The notes under the pieces were generated by a model. That model searched no databases. It worked only from the letters and a program-made list of their open reading frames with translations, and was not told the DNA's origin. A DNA stretch of 64,000 nucleotides from Pedobacter cryoconitis (GTDB taxonomy: Bacteria > Bacteroidota > Bacteroidia > Sphingobacteriales > Sphingobacteriaceae): positions 248,001 through 312,000 of the forward strand of contig JAAAFW010000015.1 in NCBI GenBank assembly GCA_019352875.1. Reading direction: 5' to 3'. Below are positions 18,347 through 27,770 of the stretch, in pieces. How positions within the stretch are numbered: position 1 is the first letter of the stretch; each line of letters starts with the position of its first letter. A program made the position numbers and the translations under genes.

Positions 18347-19681
18347 TTAAAAAACCGTAAAATCTCGGCTGCTATTTGGTAGACAAAACCAAAAATCGAG
18401 TACAAGTTCTTCACCTGTTTTATAATTTTCCATGACAAATGCAGACTTTCCATCAGGTCTGATAAACCTTACCAATTTACCATTAGCTGCATAGGTTAGA
18501 ACCAGTTCTTTGGGGAGGTCGTTTATTTTAAAATCATCAGCTACATTGTCAAGTATACTTTTTATTCGGTCATTAGTATCATGTTCATCTAAGTACATTG
18601 TTTTCGCATTTCTAATCTCAACAGTTTTAATAGCATCAACAAGGGACTTAAAATCGCCTTCCTTTGCTTTCTCTATAATTTTTTTATAAGCTGTGGTTAA
18701 AGCGGGTTTAATGTCTGATTTCAGATCCTGAATATTGTGCAAATTATTCCAACCTTCTAACTCGTAAGGTACTTCCGCCATAAAGTTACTGGTATGAAAT
18801 ATAAAGGGCATTCCTTCCTTAAAAGGTGGGGTTTGATATTTTTCAAAATCCTTCACGAATATGAACTTACCTGTACTCACTTCCTGTTCCATTACCTTAT
18901 AACGGATATAAGCCTCTGTATTCATAATTTTAGTTCCATCCAAGGGGAAGCCTTTTACCTCGATCTTCTGTAAACCACTGCCTAATATTGCAGCATTAAT
19001 AGGTATGTCGGTTGATGTTTGGCCATCTACATTCATAGTCAGGATTTCCATGTCATTTACTTTTATCTCAAACCTGCATAATAATGCACTTAAATCTAAT
19101 TGATAATATGGCTGTCTCACAGTTTTAGAAAAGTCTGACTTCTGGAAACTTGTGAGTAATTGATTTTGGAAAACTGAAGTTTTTTCGCCTTTTAGAATGA
19201 CCCATATCAAGGTTCTGTTGAATTTTATTATTAATTTTTTTCCGAAATCATACCCTAAATCGTTTTTACTTGCTGTACTTATTTCGAATTCTTTATTAGG
19301 ATGAGCTTTAAGATTTTCCAAAAGCTTTTCTGCATCAGTTTTGGATATCAGGTCGATAGCATAGCCAATAATCCGCTTAGGTCTTCCTGTTTCTATGACC
19401 TTTATAGTATTCTGCTCTTTGTATTTTACAAAATCAATCTCGGAATTGGGAAAATCCAGTTTATTTACCTGATAATTGACTTTTTTAGGTAAAAGGTAAT
19501 AGTTATAGCCTTCTTTAACAGTTTTTTCATATTGCTTTAAGTTAAACCTATGCAAATTCGGGATGCTTGTAAGCTCAATTGGAGTTGTGGGCTTGCATCC
19601 AATAAACAAAATGTTGGCTGAAATAAATAAAAGCTTGATGTTTAAGCTCAGCCGAAAATTTATTCGATTATTTGAGTACAT
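18347..19681 (-). CDS. unknown 444-residue lipoprotein
   Basis: No family recognised. Long N-terminus, then a signal-anchor and lipobox (LFIGC, Cys29). The rest is mixed alpha/beta with a Tyr-rich strand region (YNYYLLPKKVNYQVNK) and a C-terminal part that could be an independent domain (YAANGKLVRFIRPDGKSAF). Start overlaps the upstream lipoprotein gene by 14 bp, so the two are translationally coupled. It could be a secreted accessory of a contact-dependent system like other lipoprotein pairs in this window, but nothing in the sequence proves this. Confidence 0.75.
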   Translation of the reverse strand: MYSNNRINFRLSLNIKLLFISANILFIGCKPTTPIELTSIPNLHRFNLKQYEKTVKEGYNYYLLPKKVNYQVNKLDFPNSEIDFVKYKEQNTIKVIETGRPKRIIGYAIDLISKTDAEKLLENLKAHPNKEFEISTASKNDLGYDFGKKLIIKFNRTLIWVILKGEKTSVFQNQLLTSFQKSDFSKTVRQPYYQLDLSALLCRFEIKVNDMEILTMNVDGQTSTDIPINAAILGSGLQKIEVKGFPLDGTKIMNTEAYIRYKVMEQEVSTGKFIFVKDFEKYQTPPFKEGMPFIFHTSNFMAEVPYELEGWNNLHNIQDLKSDIKPALTTAYKKIIEKAKEGDFKSLVDAIKTVEIRNAKTMYLDEHDTNDRIKSILDNVADDFKINDLPKELVLTYAANGKLVRFIRPDGKSAFVMENYKTGEELVLDFWFCLPNSSRDFTVF

Positions 19682-20258
19682 CGGGCTGCATCATTTTATA
19701 CTTTTCATATAAACTAAAGACACTTGGATCTGTAGAATTTCCTACCCGTAGTCCCCGTTTTACAACGGTAAATGTTGTTTGAATATGATTAATATTATCA
19801 GACTGATCTACAAAAATCCATTTATTGGATTCCGGAAGATCCCAAAAATAGAAATCCCCATGTATTTTATTAGTATTGGTTTTATAATTCTTGTACTTAG
19901 ATTTTAGCTCAGCCACTACTTTTTCACTTTCCTTTTCATTTGCAGATGAAAATTCATATCCTAAAATCTTATTGCTATCATAGTCGTCCACATAAATCCA
20001 TAAACTGCTATGATCAGATAAATTTCCTTTTGGGATTTCGTAGGTCAGAATTTTGATATTTCCAATTTTAAAGCCATCCAGTTTATTTGTAGAATAAGCC
20101 TTAAAGCCATATACAGGGTCGGCTCTTTTCTGAAAATCACTATGATCTTTAACAATTTTAGAGACGTCGTCGTTAAATTTCAAAGTCTCTAAGTCAGTTT
20201 GTGAAGTACAGGAAGTTGCTAAGCAACACAATAAAATGATACCGATTAGTTTATTCAT
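19668..20258 (-). CDS. unknown 196-residue lipoprotein
   Basis: Signal peptide with lipobox LATSC (Cys17), then a single alpha/beta domain with aromatic strands (GDFYFWDLPESNKWIFVDQS). Not recognised. First gene of a two-gene operon with the 444-residue lipoprotein, whose start lies inside this gene. Confidence 0.75.
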   Translation of the reverse strand: MNKLIGIILLCCLATSCTSQTDLETLKFNDDVSKIVKDHSDFQKRADPVYGFKAYSTNKLDGFKIGNIKILTYEIPKGNLSDHSSLWIYVDDYDSNKILGYEFSSANEKESEKVVAELKSKYKNYKTNTNKIHGDFYFWDLPESNKWIFVDQSDNINHIQTTFTVVKRGLRVGNSTDPSVFSLYEKYKMMQPDVLK

Positions 20259-20412
20259 ATTGGTAATATCAAGGTCCCTTTTCGAATAACAGAGTTGGAT
20301 AAGGGTGGGTGAACAATGTTGGAAATCTTTTGCTTAAGAATAAATATAATAATATTGTTTGCATATTTTGTCAGTACATCATTAGTCAACTATACGAGGT
20401 CGCTCAATGGTC

Positions 20413-21522
20413 TTACTCGGAACAAATACTTACATCTAGTTTTAAGAATGCCTTAAAAGTCGAGCCTTTGCCCGGCATACTGTCTACTATAATCTTACCC
20501 CCGGAAGTCTCCAGAATTTGTTTTACCAGATAAAGTCCAACACCATTTCCCTCTACTGAAGTAGTTATACGCTGAAACTTCTCAAAGATCGTCCTCAGCT
20601 TTTCCCTGTCTATGCCTATTCCATTGTCAGCAATGCTAATAACCATAAACCCATTTTCTGAATAGGTCTCAATGTGTATTTCTGGAAGCCGATCCGGCGC
20701 TCTGTATTTGATGGCATTATTCACAAGATTGTATATAATACTGCGAAGCTTACGTCTGGCAAAGGTAATTTCAGAAACACTTATATGTTGCGTGATCGAG
20801 GCATTGGATTCATTTATCTGGGGGGCAAGTGTAAGCTTTACATCTTCAAGTATATTTTGGAGGTCAAGAATTTCCTCCTCTGCCTGATAACGGTGTTCGT
20901 GCCAGCGTGATTGCACCAGATCATTAATAATCATTTTCATCTTCGTTAGACTACTCTCAACATTTTCCAAGAGGGAAGGAAAACGTTCCATGCCCTTTTC
21001 CTGCACTTTTTTTAGCAGGCCAATACCTATCGCTAATGCTGTCAGGGGATTTTTTATATCGTGTGCGATGGTATCAAGTAATAGCTCATGTTCAGCGATT
21101 AATTTCTCCTGTTCTTTTAGATCTTTAATACGTGAAGTAATGTCCACAAACGTGATAATTACTCCATTAGTTTTGTTCTCCTTTCTCAACAGATAGGGTA
21201 GGATGTTCATCTGATACCAGCGCAGATCCGTTGTTTGGATTTCTTTTTCCAGGATTTCACCGGTCGCGATTACCATATTAATGTTATCGATGATGGTTGG
21301 AAATCGAAAATTTTCTTTTATTTCAGTTAACGACCGTCCTACATATTCCTTTTTAAGTTTAAACTGCCTCATGGCTGGTGGTGTGAATTTGCGGAGAATG
21401 AGGTTCGCATCGACAAAGAGCTGGGGTATGATGGTATTTTGGAAATAGTTTTCCAATTCTTCGTTAAGTCCGGTTAGTGCAATAATGTTTTCGTTGTTTT
21501 TATGCATAAGCATTATAATCAA
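20413..21522 (-). CDS. PAS-sensor histidine kinase
   Basis: 369-residue soluble sensor kinase without membrane segments. Residues 20-130 form a PAS domain of the type found in CheB/CheR-associated sensors (FVDANLILRKFTPPAMRQF, then TNGVIITFVDITSRI). A coiled linker leads to the HisKA box TIAHDIKNPLTAL with phospho-acceptor His154. The ATPase part has the N box (NLVNNAIKYR), G1 (ADNGIGI), F box (IFEKFQR) and G2 (GNGVGLYLVK). No response regulator gene is adjacent, so it is an orphan. It sits behind manganese catalase, suggesting but not proving an oxidative or light/redox input. Confidence 0.92.
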   Translation of the reverse strand: MIIMLMHKNNENIIALTGLNEELENYFQNTIIPQLFVDANLILRKFTPPAMRQFKLKKEYVGRSLTEIKENFRFPTIIDNINMVIATGEILEKEIQTTDLRWYQMNILPYLLRKENKTNGVIITFVDITSRIKDLKEQEKLIAEHELLLDTIAHDIKNPLTALAIGIGLLKKVQEKGMERFPSLLENVESSLTKMKMIINDLVQSRWHEHRYQAEEEILDLQNILEDVKLTLAPQINESNASITQHISVSEITFARRKLRSIIYNLVNNAIKYRAPDRLPEIHIETYSENGFMVISIADNGIGIDREKLRTIFEKFQRITTSVEGNGVGLYLVKQILETSGGKIIVDSMPGKGSTFKAFLKLDVSICSE

Positions 21523-21562
21523 GGGGCTAATTTAAAATTTAGCCCCTATGAACGACTTGCCG

Positions 21563-22510
21563 TTATCTCAGGGCATCAGCCGTATAGCTGCTCCACTGTG
21601 CAACACCATCCGGGTCTGATTGTTTGACTTCAGCACTACGCTTTTCACTCATCTGCAAATTCATTTCTTCAGCTTCTTCGAGTTCCGTATCCATATCCAC
21701 ATCAGACGTGCTGAGTCCTTCAGTCTGAATAACATGTGTGAGCGGGTCTGCGATATACTCCCAGTCTTTACCTACGCCTGGCATTTCGCCATCGTTCCAT
21801 GGCCCGCGCACGCTTTGCGACGGTGACAGGTTAAAATACTGTTGAGTAAAGCGCGGATCAGCCTGCAGGACTCCGGGAGGGAAATTCGGCTGTATGGTTT
21901 CCAGTGCTGCTTCAAACATTTTGTAGTGTGCTACTTCTCTGGTCATCAAAAATGACAATGTCTCTTTTACGTAAGTATCGTCTGTAAACTTCATAAGATG
22001 TTCATAAACTAGTTTCGCTCTCGACTCAGAAGCAAGATTACTTCTTAAATCGACGGTCAGATCGCCGTTGGAGTGGATATAAGAGGCACACCACGGAATA
22101 CCCATGCTATTACGTAAAGTCGGGCCACCACCGGTGATAATCGGGAACTGTGGATTTGCACTAAGCGCTGCATGAATAATGTTTTCTTTTGTGGCTTTAC
22201 CGTCTAATACCTGCATAATCTCTGACGCATCAGCTGCATCTTTAAGTTCTCCATTAACTCCTTTAAGCAGCATTTGTATTGTAGCTCCTACAATTTCAAG
22301 GTGGGAAAATTCTTCCGTGGCAATATCCATAAGCATATCATACTTATCAGGATGCGGTTGTTTAGCTCCGAAAGCCTGTGTGAAATATTGCATAGCTGCT
22401 GCCAGTTCGCCGTTTTCCCCTCCAAACTGTTCTAATAGAATGTTAGCAAATGCCGGGTCCGGGCGGGATACCCTGGCATTAAATTGTAAATCTTTTGAAT
22501 GGTGAAACAT
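21563..22510 (-). CDS. manganese catalase
   Basis: 315-residue non-haem catalase that splits hydrogen peroxide at a dimanganese site. Read from the ATG at 22510 it begins MFHHSKDLQFNARVSRPDP, the standard family start; the ATG seven codons earlier is less likely. Ligands are visible at Glu35, Glu67 and His70 (EExxH), Glu162 and His195 (REVAH), with the same 33-residue spacing as Glu148/His181 of the Lactobacillus enzyme. The tail is acidic and charged. Transcribed ahead of the orphan histidine kinase with a 40-bp gap, possibly together. Confidence 0.95.
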   Translation of the reverse strand: MFHHSKDLQFNARVSRPDPAFANILLEQFGGENGELAAAMQYFTQAFGAKQPHPDKYDMLMDIATEEFSHLEIVGATIQMLLKGVNGELKDAADASEIMQVLDGKATKENIIHAALSANPQFPIITGGGPTLRNSMGIPWCASYIHSNGDLTVDLRSNLASESRAKLVYEHLMKFTDDTYVKETLSFLMTREVAHYKMFEAALETIQPNFPPGVLQADPRFTQQYFNLSPSQSVRGPWNDGEMPGVGKDWEYIADPLTHVIQTEGLSTSDVDMDTELEEAEEMNLQMSEKRSAEVKQSDPDGVAQWSSYTADALR

Positions 22511-22671
22511 AATTGGTGGATTTAGAGGCAAGCTTATTTGCTTGCTTTACACACCAACCTGCAGATTGTCAGATAGTTTTCGGGGATTATACCTATTTAT
22601 ACATGTATTTATACCTTAACTTAAATCAGGAGCTAAGTCTTCCGGGCAAACCGATAATTGAAAATGGTGAT

Positions 22672-24669
22672 TTATTTCAAGTGCTGACTGAAAAAGCCCA
22701 TCATAGCCTTGTAAAAATCTAACTGATTCGCTTCCCTGATATATCCATGCCCTTCGTCATACTTCACCATATAGGGCACGTCAAGGCCTTTCTTTCTTAA
22801 TGCCTCTACAATCTGATCAGACTCTAAGATATTTACCCTTGGATCGTTTGCACCCGCCACGACAAACAAAGGAGCTTTTATCTTCTCTGTTGAATAGATA
22901 GGGGACATTTCATTTGCTAATTTCTTCCCTTCAGGAGTATCGATATCATACCACATGTACTTTACTTGCTCAATGTATGGACCAGTGTACACCGGTAACG
23001 ATTTAAAAAAGGTAGAAATATTGGTTACACCTACATAATCAACACCTGCCTTGTATAGGTCAGGACTTTTAATCAAACCCATTAAGGTGGCGTAACCGCC
23101 ATGACTGGCGCCGTAAATTGCCACATTATTTTGATCTATCCACCCTTGATTGATCACGTAATGCACACCATCCTCTATATCATCCATGATCTTTCTTCCT
23201 GTTTGATGGTAGCCCGCCTTGAAAAATTTCTTGCCATATCCATCGGAAACTCTGAAGTTCACTTGCAAGGTTGCATATCCTCGGCTGGCAAACAGTTGCG
23301 CTTCCGGATTAAAGCCCCATACATCTCTAACTGAATGGGGGCCTCCGTGCGGATTTACAATCATCGGAACCTTCTTTCCGTTTAATGCTTCTTTTGGCAA
23401 AGTGATATATCCGTGAATTGTCAATCCGTCTCTCGATTTAAACTGGATGGGTTTCATGACCGCCATATCTTCTTCCTTCAACTCCGGTTTTAATTCAACC
23501 AGTAACGTTGCTTTCTTTGTTACAATATTGTAGTTGTAAAATTTTCCATATTGGCGGTCACTCGAAACCTTAATCAAATATTGATTTTCATTATCGGTAC
23601 GTCCTGCTATTTCAATTTCATAATTCTTGAACTTCATTTGAAGATCCTTGTAAATCATTTTGAACGATTTACTGATGGGTTTTATAGTATACTTATCGCC
23701 TTGATAATCTATATAATCCGGCTCCCAATTCCTTTTCTTTGATAGTTTAAGATTGGAAAGATCATAAACCGGATCTAAATGAACTTCTTTGATTACTTTT
23801 TGCTTTTTCAGATCAAATAAAACAATTTCGGCTTTGTCTTTATAAAGATCAGTAAGCACATATGCGTCATCTGGATTTTGCGTAGCGTAATTGAAAGCCA
23901 GAATGGTAAATCTATCATTCCACTTTGTGGTTTTGACCAGCTTGAAATCCCGGTCGCCCTGTGCTTTATAGAAACGCTCTAAATCCAGGTTTTTGACTTT
24001 AGTAAATCCTTTAATATTTCCGTCTTTGTCAAAGTCAAATTGAGCAATTGGATTCGATACATCTTTATTGGCATATAATTTCTCGGCTTTTCCGCTGTGA
24101 GTATTTATTCTGTAAGGTTCGTAGATTTGCTTGTTGTTTAGATTCATTGACACAATCACAAAGTCTTTATTGTCAGGAAGCCGATTAAGAAGGTTAGCTT
24201 TCACACCTTCATAAGGAGTCAGATCGATATTGTTGGTCCCATCAATGTTAACGGCATATAAATGATAATTTTCATCTCCGTTATTATCCATCATATAAAT
24301 CAGCGTGCCTTCGGAAGCCCATCCAAAAGCAGCAATCACTTTATCTTTTTCTTCCAGAGCAGTCTTTACTTTGCCTGTGCTGATTTCTTTAATTTTAACT
24401 TCACTTTTACCTTGTTTATTTTGCTCTTTATAAGCTAGATATTTTCCTTTGGGCGATAATGAAAAATTTGAAGATTTAGGTGTCTTAAAATAATCTTCCA
24501 CCTGGTATTTATAATTTCCTTGTGAAGCATCCATCAGCTTTTGTAGTTCTGCTTTATTGGAGACTAATGCCGCATTTCCGGGTTTTTTATTCTTCGTGGA
24601 ATCTTGTGCAGCAAGTTTGATATGTGCTCCCGATAAGAGTATTGCCGTTATAATGAATAGCTTTTTCAT
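22672..24669 (-). CDS. secreted S9-family prolyl oligopeptidase-like peptidase
   Basis: 665 residues with a signal peptide (FIITAILLSGAHIKLAAQ), a seven-bladed propeller-like N-terminal part (residues 60-390) and an alpha/beta-hydrolase catalytic domain. Triad: Ser522 in YGASHGGYA, Asp609 in GANDPRV, His641 in DEGHGY. The family cleaves oligopeptides in the periplasm or outside the cell, often after proline or with dipeptidyl activity. Standing alone, convergent with nothing close. Substrate specificity cannot be read from the sequence. Confidence 0.94.
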   Translation of the reverse strand: MKKLFIITAILLSGAHIKLAAQDSTKNKKPGNAALVSNKAELQKLMDASQGNYKYQVEDYFKTPKSSNFSLSPKGKYLAYKEQNKQGKSEVKIKEISTGKVKTALEEKDKVIAAFGWASEGTLIYMMDNNGDENYHLYAVNIDGTNNIDLTPYEGVKANLLNRLPDNKDFVIVSMNLNNKQIYEPYRINTHSGKAEKLYANKDVSNPIAQFDFDKDGNIKGFTKVKNLDLERFYKAQGDRDFKLVKTTKWNDRFTILAFNYATQNPDDAYVLTDLYKDKAEIVLFDLKKQKVIKEVHLDPVYDLSNLKLSKKRNWEPDYIDYQGDKYTIKPISKSFKMIYKDLQMKFKNYEIEIAGRTDNENQYLIKVSSDRQYGKFYNYNIVTKKATLLVELKPELKEEDMAVMKPIQFKSRDGLTIHGYITLPKEALNGKKVPMIVNPHGGPHSVRDVWGFNPEAQLFASRGYATLQVNFRVSDGYGKKFFKAGYHQTGRKIMDDIEDGVHYVINQGWIDQNNVAIYGASHGGYATLMGLIKSPDLYKAGVDYVGVTNISTFFKSLPVYTGPYIEQVKYMWYDIDTPEGKKLANEMSPIYSTEKIKAPLFVVAGANDPRVNILESDQIVEALRKKGLDVPYMVKYDEGHGYIREANQLDFYKAMMGFFSQHLK

Positions 24670-24705
24670 GAAAAATTATTTTCGGGTAGAAGATAAAATT
24701 GAAAA

Positions 24706-24738
24706 CAACAAAGCCGCCTTTGAAAAACAGCTTTGTTG
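24706..24738 (-). terminator. hairpin behind the 132-residue secreted protein
   Basis: CAACAAAGC / GCTTTGTTG arms around a 15-base loop, 12 bp beyond the stop at 24750 on the minus strand, followed by TTGTTTTC. Plausible weak terminator. Confidence 0.5.
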
Positions 24739-24749
24739 CAGGGGAGAAT

Positions 24750-25148
24750 TTATTTGTACTTTATAAATGTTGCCCGGATTTTCTTTTCTTTTATATCAGT
24801 AGTGGTACTGCTTGAAAAACCTGTTGCTTTGTTCGCCTTTTTTGTATTTACACTTCCGCTACCCGAGCTGGTTGTAGCAACAACCTCTTCATCCATCGTA
24901 AAGATTACGCCATCAGCACCTTTCTGTTTTGCCAGTTCGATGATTTTTGCCTGTGTCTTTTCCAACGAACGAAAACCTTTATCAAGTTCAGTTTTTCCCA
25001 TAACAGTATATTCCTTTGTTACGTCAGCAAGAGCATAGAACTCATCTACATTTTGTGTTGGTGTATACGTCTTTCCGAAATACTTCTGCGCATAAGTATT
25101 GCTCAAAAAGAACGTTCCAAATAGTAAGATTAAAATTGACTTTTTCAT
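24750..25148 (-). CDS. small secreted protein of unknown function
   Basis: 132 residues with a cleavable signal peptide (SILILLFGTFFLSNTYAQ). The mature part has a helix-strand motif IIELAKQKGADGVIF, similar in shape to small periplasmic domains such as DUF4156/RcsF-like folds, followed by a Ser/Thr-rich loop and a final basic strand. No family is assigned with certainty. It lies 81 bp upstream of the S9 peptidase on the same strand but behind its own hairpin. Confidence 0.7.
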   Translation of the reverse strand: MKKSILILLFGTFFLSNTYAQKYFGKTYTPTQNVDEFYALADVTKEYTVMGKTELDKGFRSLEKTQAKIIELAKQKGADGVIFTMDEEVVATTSSGSGSVNTKKANKATGFSSSTTTDIKEKKIRATFIKYK

Positions 25149-25380
25149 ATTTTTAGATTATTTTTTTAATTAGGGCTCAAAGGTACATTGTCTTCGATTT
25201 GGCAGAGTCAGTATTCAGTTGAAGTGATTAAATTTGAGAGTGAAGTGCTTGATTGCCAGATTAAACTTGCTGGGGCACACCAGGAGTCAGGTAGAGTATG
25301 GGATACGGTAGATGTTAAAGATGCTGGCCCTTTGCTGTTACTGATTCAAGGTTCAACCGGAATGTCTTTGTGGCAATAGA

Positions 25381-26175
25381 CTAAAAGGCCGACTTAATTA
25401 CACCACCGTCTGCACGAACGGCTGCTCCATTAGTGGCTGACGACAGTGGACTGGCTAGAAACGTGACCATATTGGCGATCTCTTCAGGGGTAATAAAGCG
25501 TTTAAGAAGTGATGTGCCTCTGATATCCTTGAAAAACTCTTTTTCCATAGCTTCATCGCTGATGCCTTTTTGTTTTGCAATCCCGTTTATAAACTGCGTT
25601 ATAGCTTCGGTCGATGTTGGTCCTGGCAAAACTGTATTTACCGTAACACCTGTGCCAACTGTTAATTCAGCAAGACCACGGGATAAAGCAATCTGTGCAG
25701 TTTTACTTACGCCATATTGTATCATTTCAGCCGGGATTTGTACTGCTGATTCGCTGGAAATGAAAATGATGCGGCCCCAGTCAGTTTTTAACATATTATC
25801 GAAATAAGCCCGGGAGAGACGCACGCCGCTTAATACATTAATTTCGTAAATATTCAACCATTCCTCGTCAGTAATGTCTTTAAAATCCTTAGGTGCCGCA
25901 ATTCCAATATTATTTACCAAGATATCTACAACAGGATACTTTTGGATGATGGTATTAACACTTTCTAAAATTCCGAAATCTGCAACGGCGCCATTGATAT
26001 TTTGGTTACCTGTTTCAAACTTTATCTTTTCAATAGCGTCGTTTACCCGTTCCTCAGTACGTCCGTTAATAATGACCTTAGCACCTTCGGCCGCCAGGGA
26101 TTTTGCTATGGCATAACCTATTCCGGACGTTGAGCCGGAAACCAGTGCCGTTTTATCTTTCAGTTTAAGATCCAT
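25381..26175 (-). CDS. SDR-family oxidoreductase
   Basis: 264-residue classical short-chain dehydrogenase. The cofactor motif SGSTSGIG at residues 13-20, NNIG in the NNAG position (89-92), and a catalytic Ser141-Tyr154-Lys158 set (YGVSK) are visible. IINGRTEER after strand 2 suggests NADP preference. The C-terminal GAAVRADGG is typical. Substrate unknown. Divergent from an AraC regulator 522 bp away. Confidence 0.93.
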   Translation of the reverse strand: MDLKLKDKTALVSGSTSGIGYAIAKSLAAEGAKVIINGRTEERVNDAIEKIKFETGNQNINGAVADFGILESVNTIIQKYPVVDILVNNIGIAAPKDFKDITDEEWLNIYEINVLSGVRLSRAYFDNMLKTDWGRIIFISSESAVQIPAEMIQYGVSKTAQIALSRGLAELTVGTGVTVNTVLPGPTSTEAITQFINGIAKQKGISDEAMEKEFFKDIRGTSLLKRFITPEEIANMVTFLASPLSSATNGAAVRADGGVIKSAF

Positions 26176-26697
26176 AAATAGTCGTTTTTAGTATAAAATA
26201 TGATGTTACAATTGATCGATCATGAATTTTGTTCGGCCATGCTGCTACCAGCATATTGCCGTTTTTTGAATAAGATTATTATACACCGCATCAATATTTA
26301 GTTTGATGGCTCGCTTATAATCTGCGAAATTTTCAAACGTGGGTTGTGTTTTTATGACAAATGAATTTAAACTCAAATTTCCATATTATATCCCTTACGA
26401 TAGCTAAATAGATTAAAGATGAAAATGTTTGCGCAGTAGAATATAAATGTGTGATCGTGTCGGCTTACTATCACGTTAATTATGTGGATCTTTGGAATTT
26501 TTACCTAGTTATCAATTGCAAGTGAGACTAATCAGATCGCTACATATTGAATTTTAACAGCTTAAATTAGCGGTGGAGATGGTCTAGGTGAAAGCATGTT
26601 TGTATGCCAGATATAAATACTGATAGTCTGGTATATTTGTAATATATATCGCTATTATTTAATATTTGCAACGGTTTAGATTTGTTATTAGTCGATT
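26176..26697. other. 522-bp divergent intergenic region
   Basis: No gene seen. A perfect 10-bp palindrome TGATCGATCA at 26213-26222 lies about 40 bp before the SDR start. TATATTTG at 26632-26639, a match to the Bacteroidota -7 element, lies 58 bp before the AraC start. The remainder is AT-rich and unremarkable. Confidence 0.45.
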
Positions 26698-27573
26698 ATG
26701 AATGAAAATAATAGTGAGAATAGGATGAAATCTAAAGAGAGATTACAAAAGGATATATCTATTCACAAACTTCGTGAAGATGATTTTTTTTCAATGACCA
26801 CACTAGAGGAAGCGGATCCTCAATATTTCCAACAAAGTCATCGCCACGATTTCTATGAGATAATTTGGTTTACAGAAGTGGAGAATACCGCAAAGCAGTT
26901 GCTGGATTTTAATGAATACACAATAAATAATCAGGAGGTGTACCTGTTGACTCCCAATCAAATCCATAAAATGTCACCTGAAAAGAAAAAGGGTTATGCA
27001 TTAGCATTTGCAAAAGAGTTTTTTCATTCTGTAATAGGTAAAGCTCACGAGTTCTCTTATGCCTCCAGTTATTATAAAGCTATCGTACCACTAGAAAAGC
27101 AGCTAACCTTTAAACAATTATTTCAAATGATTGAATATGAGTACAATAATAAAAAAAGAAGGACTCTCCTTAAATATTATTATGGCGCGTTGCTGATACA
27201 TCTGGAAGAACTTCTGGCAATTGAAAATTATAAAAAACCGGAACCAGAGGCTACTGGGAAAATTCTTTATCTGATAGAACAGCATTTTAAAGAGGAGAAA
27301 GCAATTGGTTTTTATTCGCAGCAAATGACCCTTTCGCCATGGAGACTTAACAGTTTACTCAAAAAATCTACCGGGAAGACCTTAAAACAACATTTAATTC
27401 AAAGAACAGTACTGGAAGCTAAAAGATTACTTCTCGCAGAAGATATTTTAATTAAAGAATTGGCTTATAGTCTTGGCTACCTTGATGTGCCTTATTTTGT
27501 TAATATATTTAAGCAGTTTACAGGATTATCTCCCAACCAATTTCGAATTGTTCATATGGATCAGCATAATTAG
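26698..27573 (+). CDS. AraC-family transcriptional regulator
   Basis: 291 residues. N-terminal cupin sensor (FQQSHRHDFYEIIWFTE, then LLTPNQIHKMSP) and a C-terminal double helix-turn-helix from about residue 190: MTLSPWRLNSLLKKSTGKTL and IKELAYSLGYLDVPYFVNIF, ending FTGLSPNQFR. This is the Bacteroidota type that senses small organic effectors. Its target is unknown; the divergent SDR and the downstream MBL hydrolase are candidates by position. Confidence 0.94.
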   Translation: MNENNSENRMKSKERLQKDISIHKLREDDFFSMTTLEEADPQYFQQSHRHDFYEIIWFTEVENTAKQLLDFNEYTINNQEVYLLTPNQIHKMSPEKKKGYALAFAKEFFHSVIGKAHEFSYASSYYKAIVPLEKQLTFKQLFQMIEYEYNNKKRRTLLKYYYGALLIHLEELLAIENYKKPEPEATGKILYLIEQHFKEEKAIGFYSQQMTLSPWRLNSLLKKSTGKTLKQHLIQRTVLEAKRLLLAEDILIKELAYSLGYLDVPYFVNIFKQFTGLSPNQFRIVHMDQHN

Positions 27574-27770
27574 TTGAATTGTAAGAATAAAAACCCCTGC
27601 AACTCCATTTTATTACAACATTAAGCGGTTTTTCTCCAATTTCCTTTGTGTGTTTTATATCTAGTTTTGTAATGTTTATTAATATGAAAAATTATAAACC
27701 TCATTCAGGGTTTTTTATATTTTTTATTATAAAACTGGTAAAACGCGTGAATTATAAATTGAAATAAATT

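Noticed and set aside
25188..25379. 63-residue plus-strand ORF
   Set aside because: No family features, no promoter, and it lies between two minus-strand genes; composition is like non-coding sequence.
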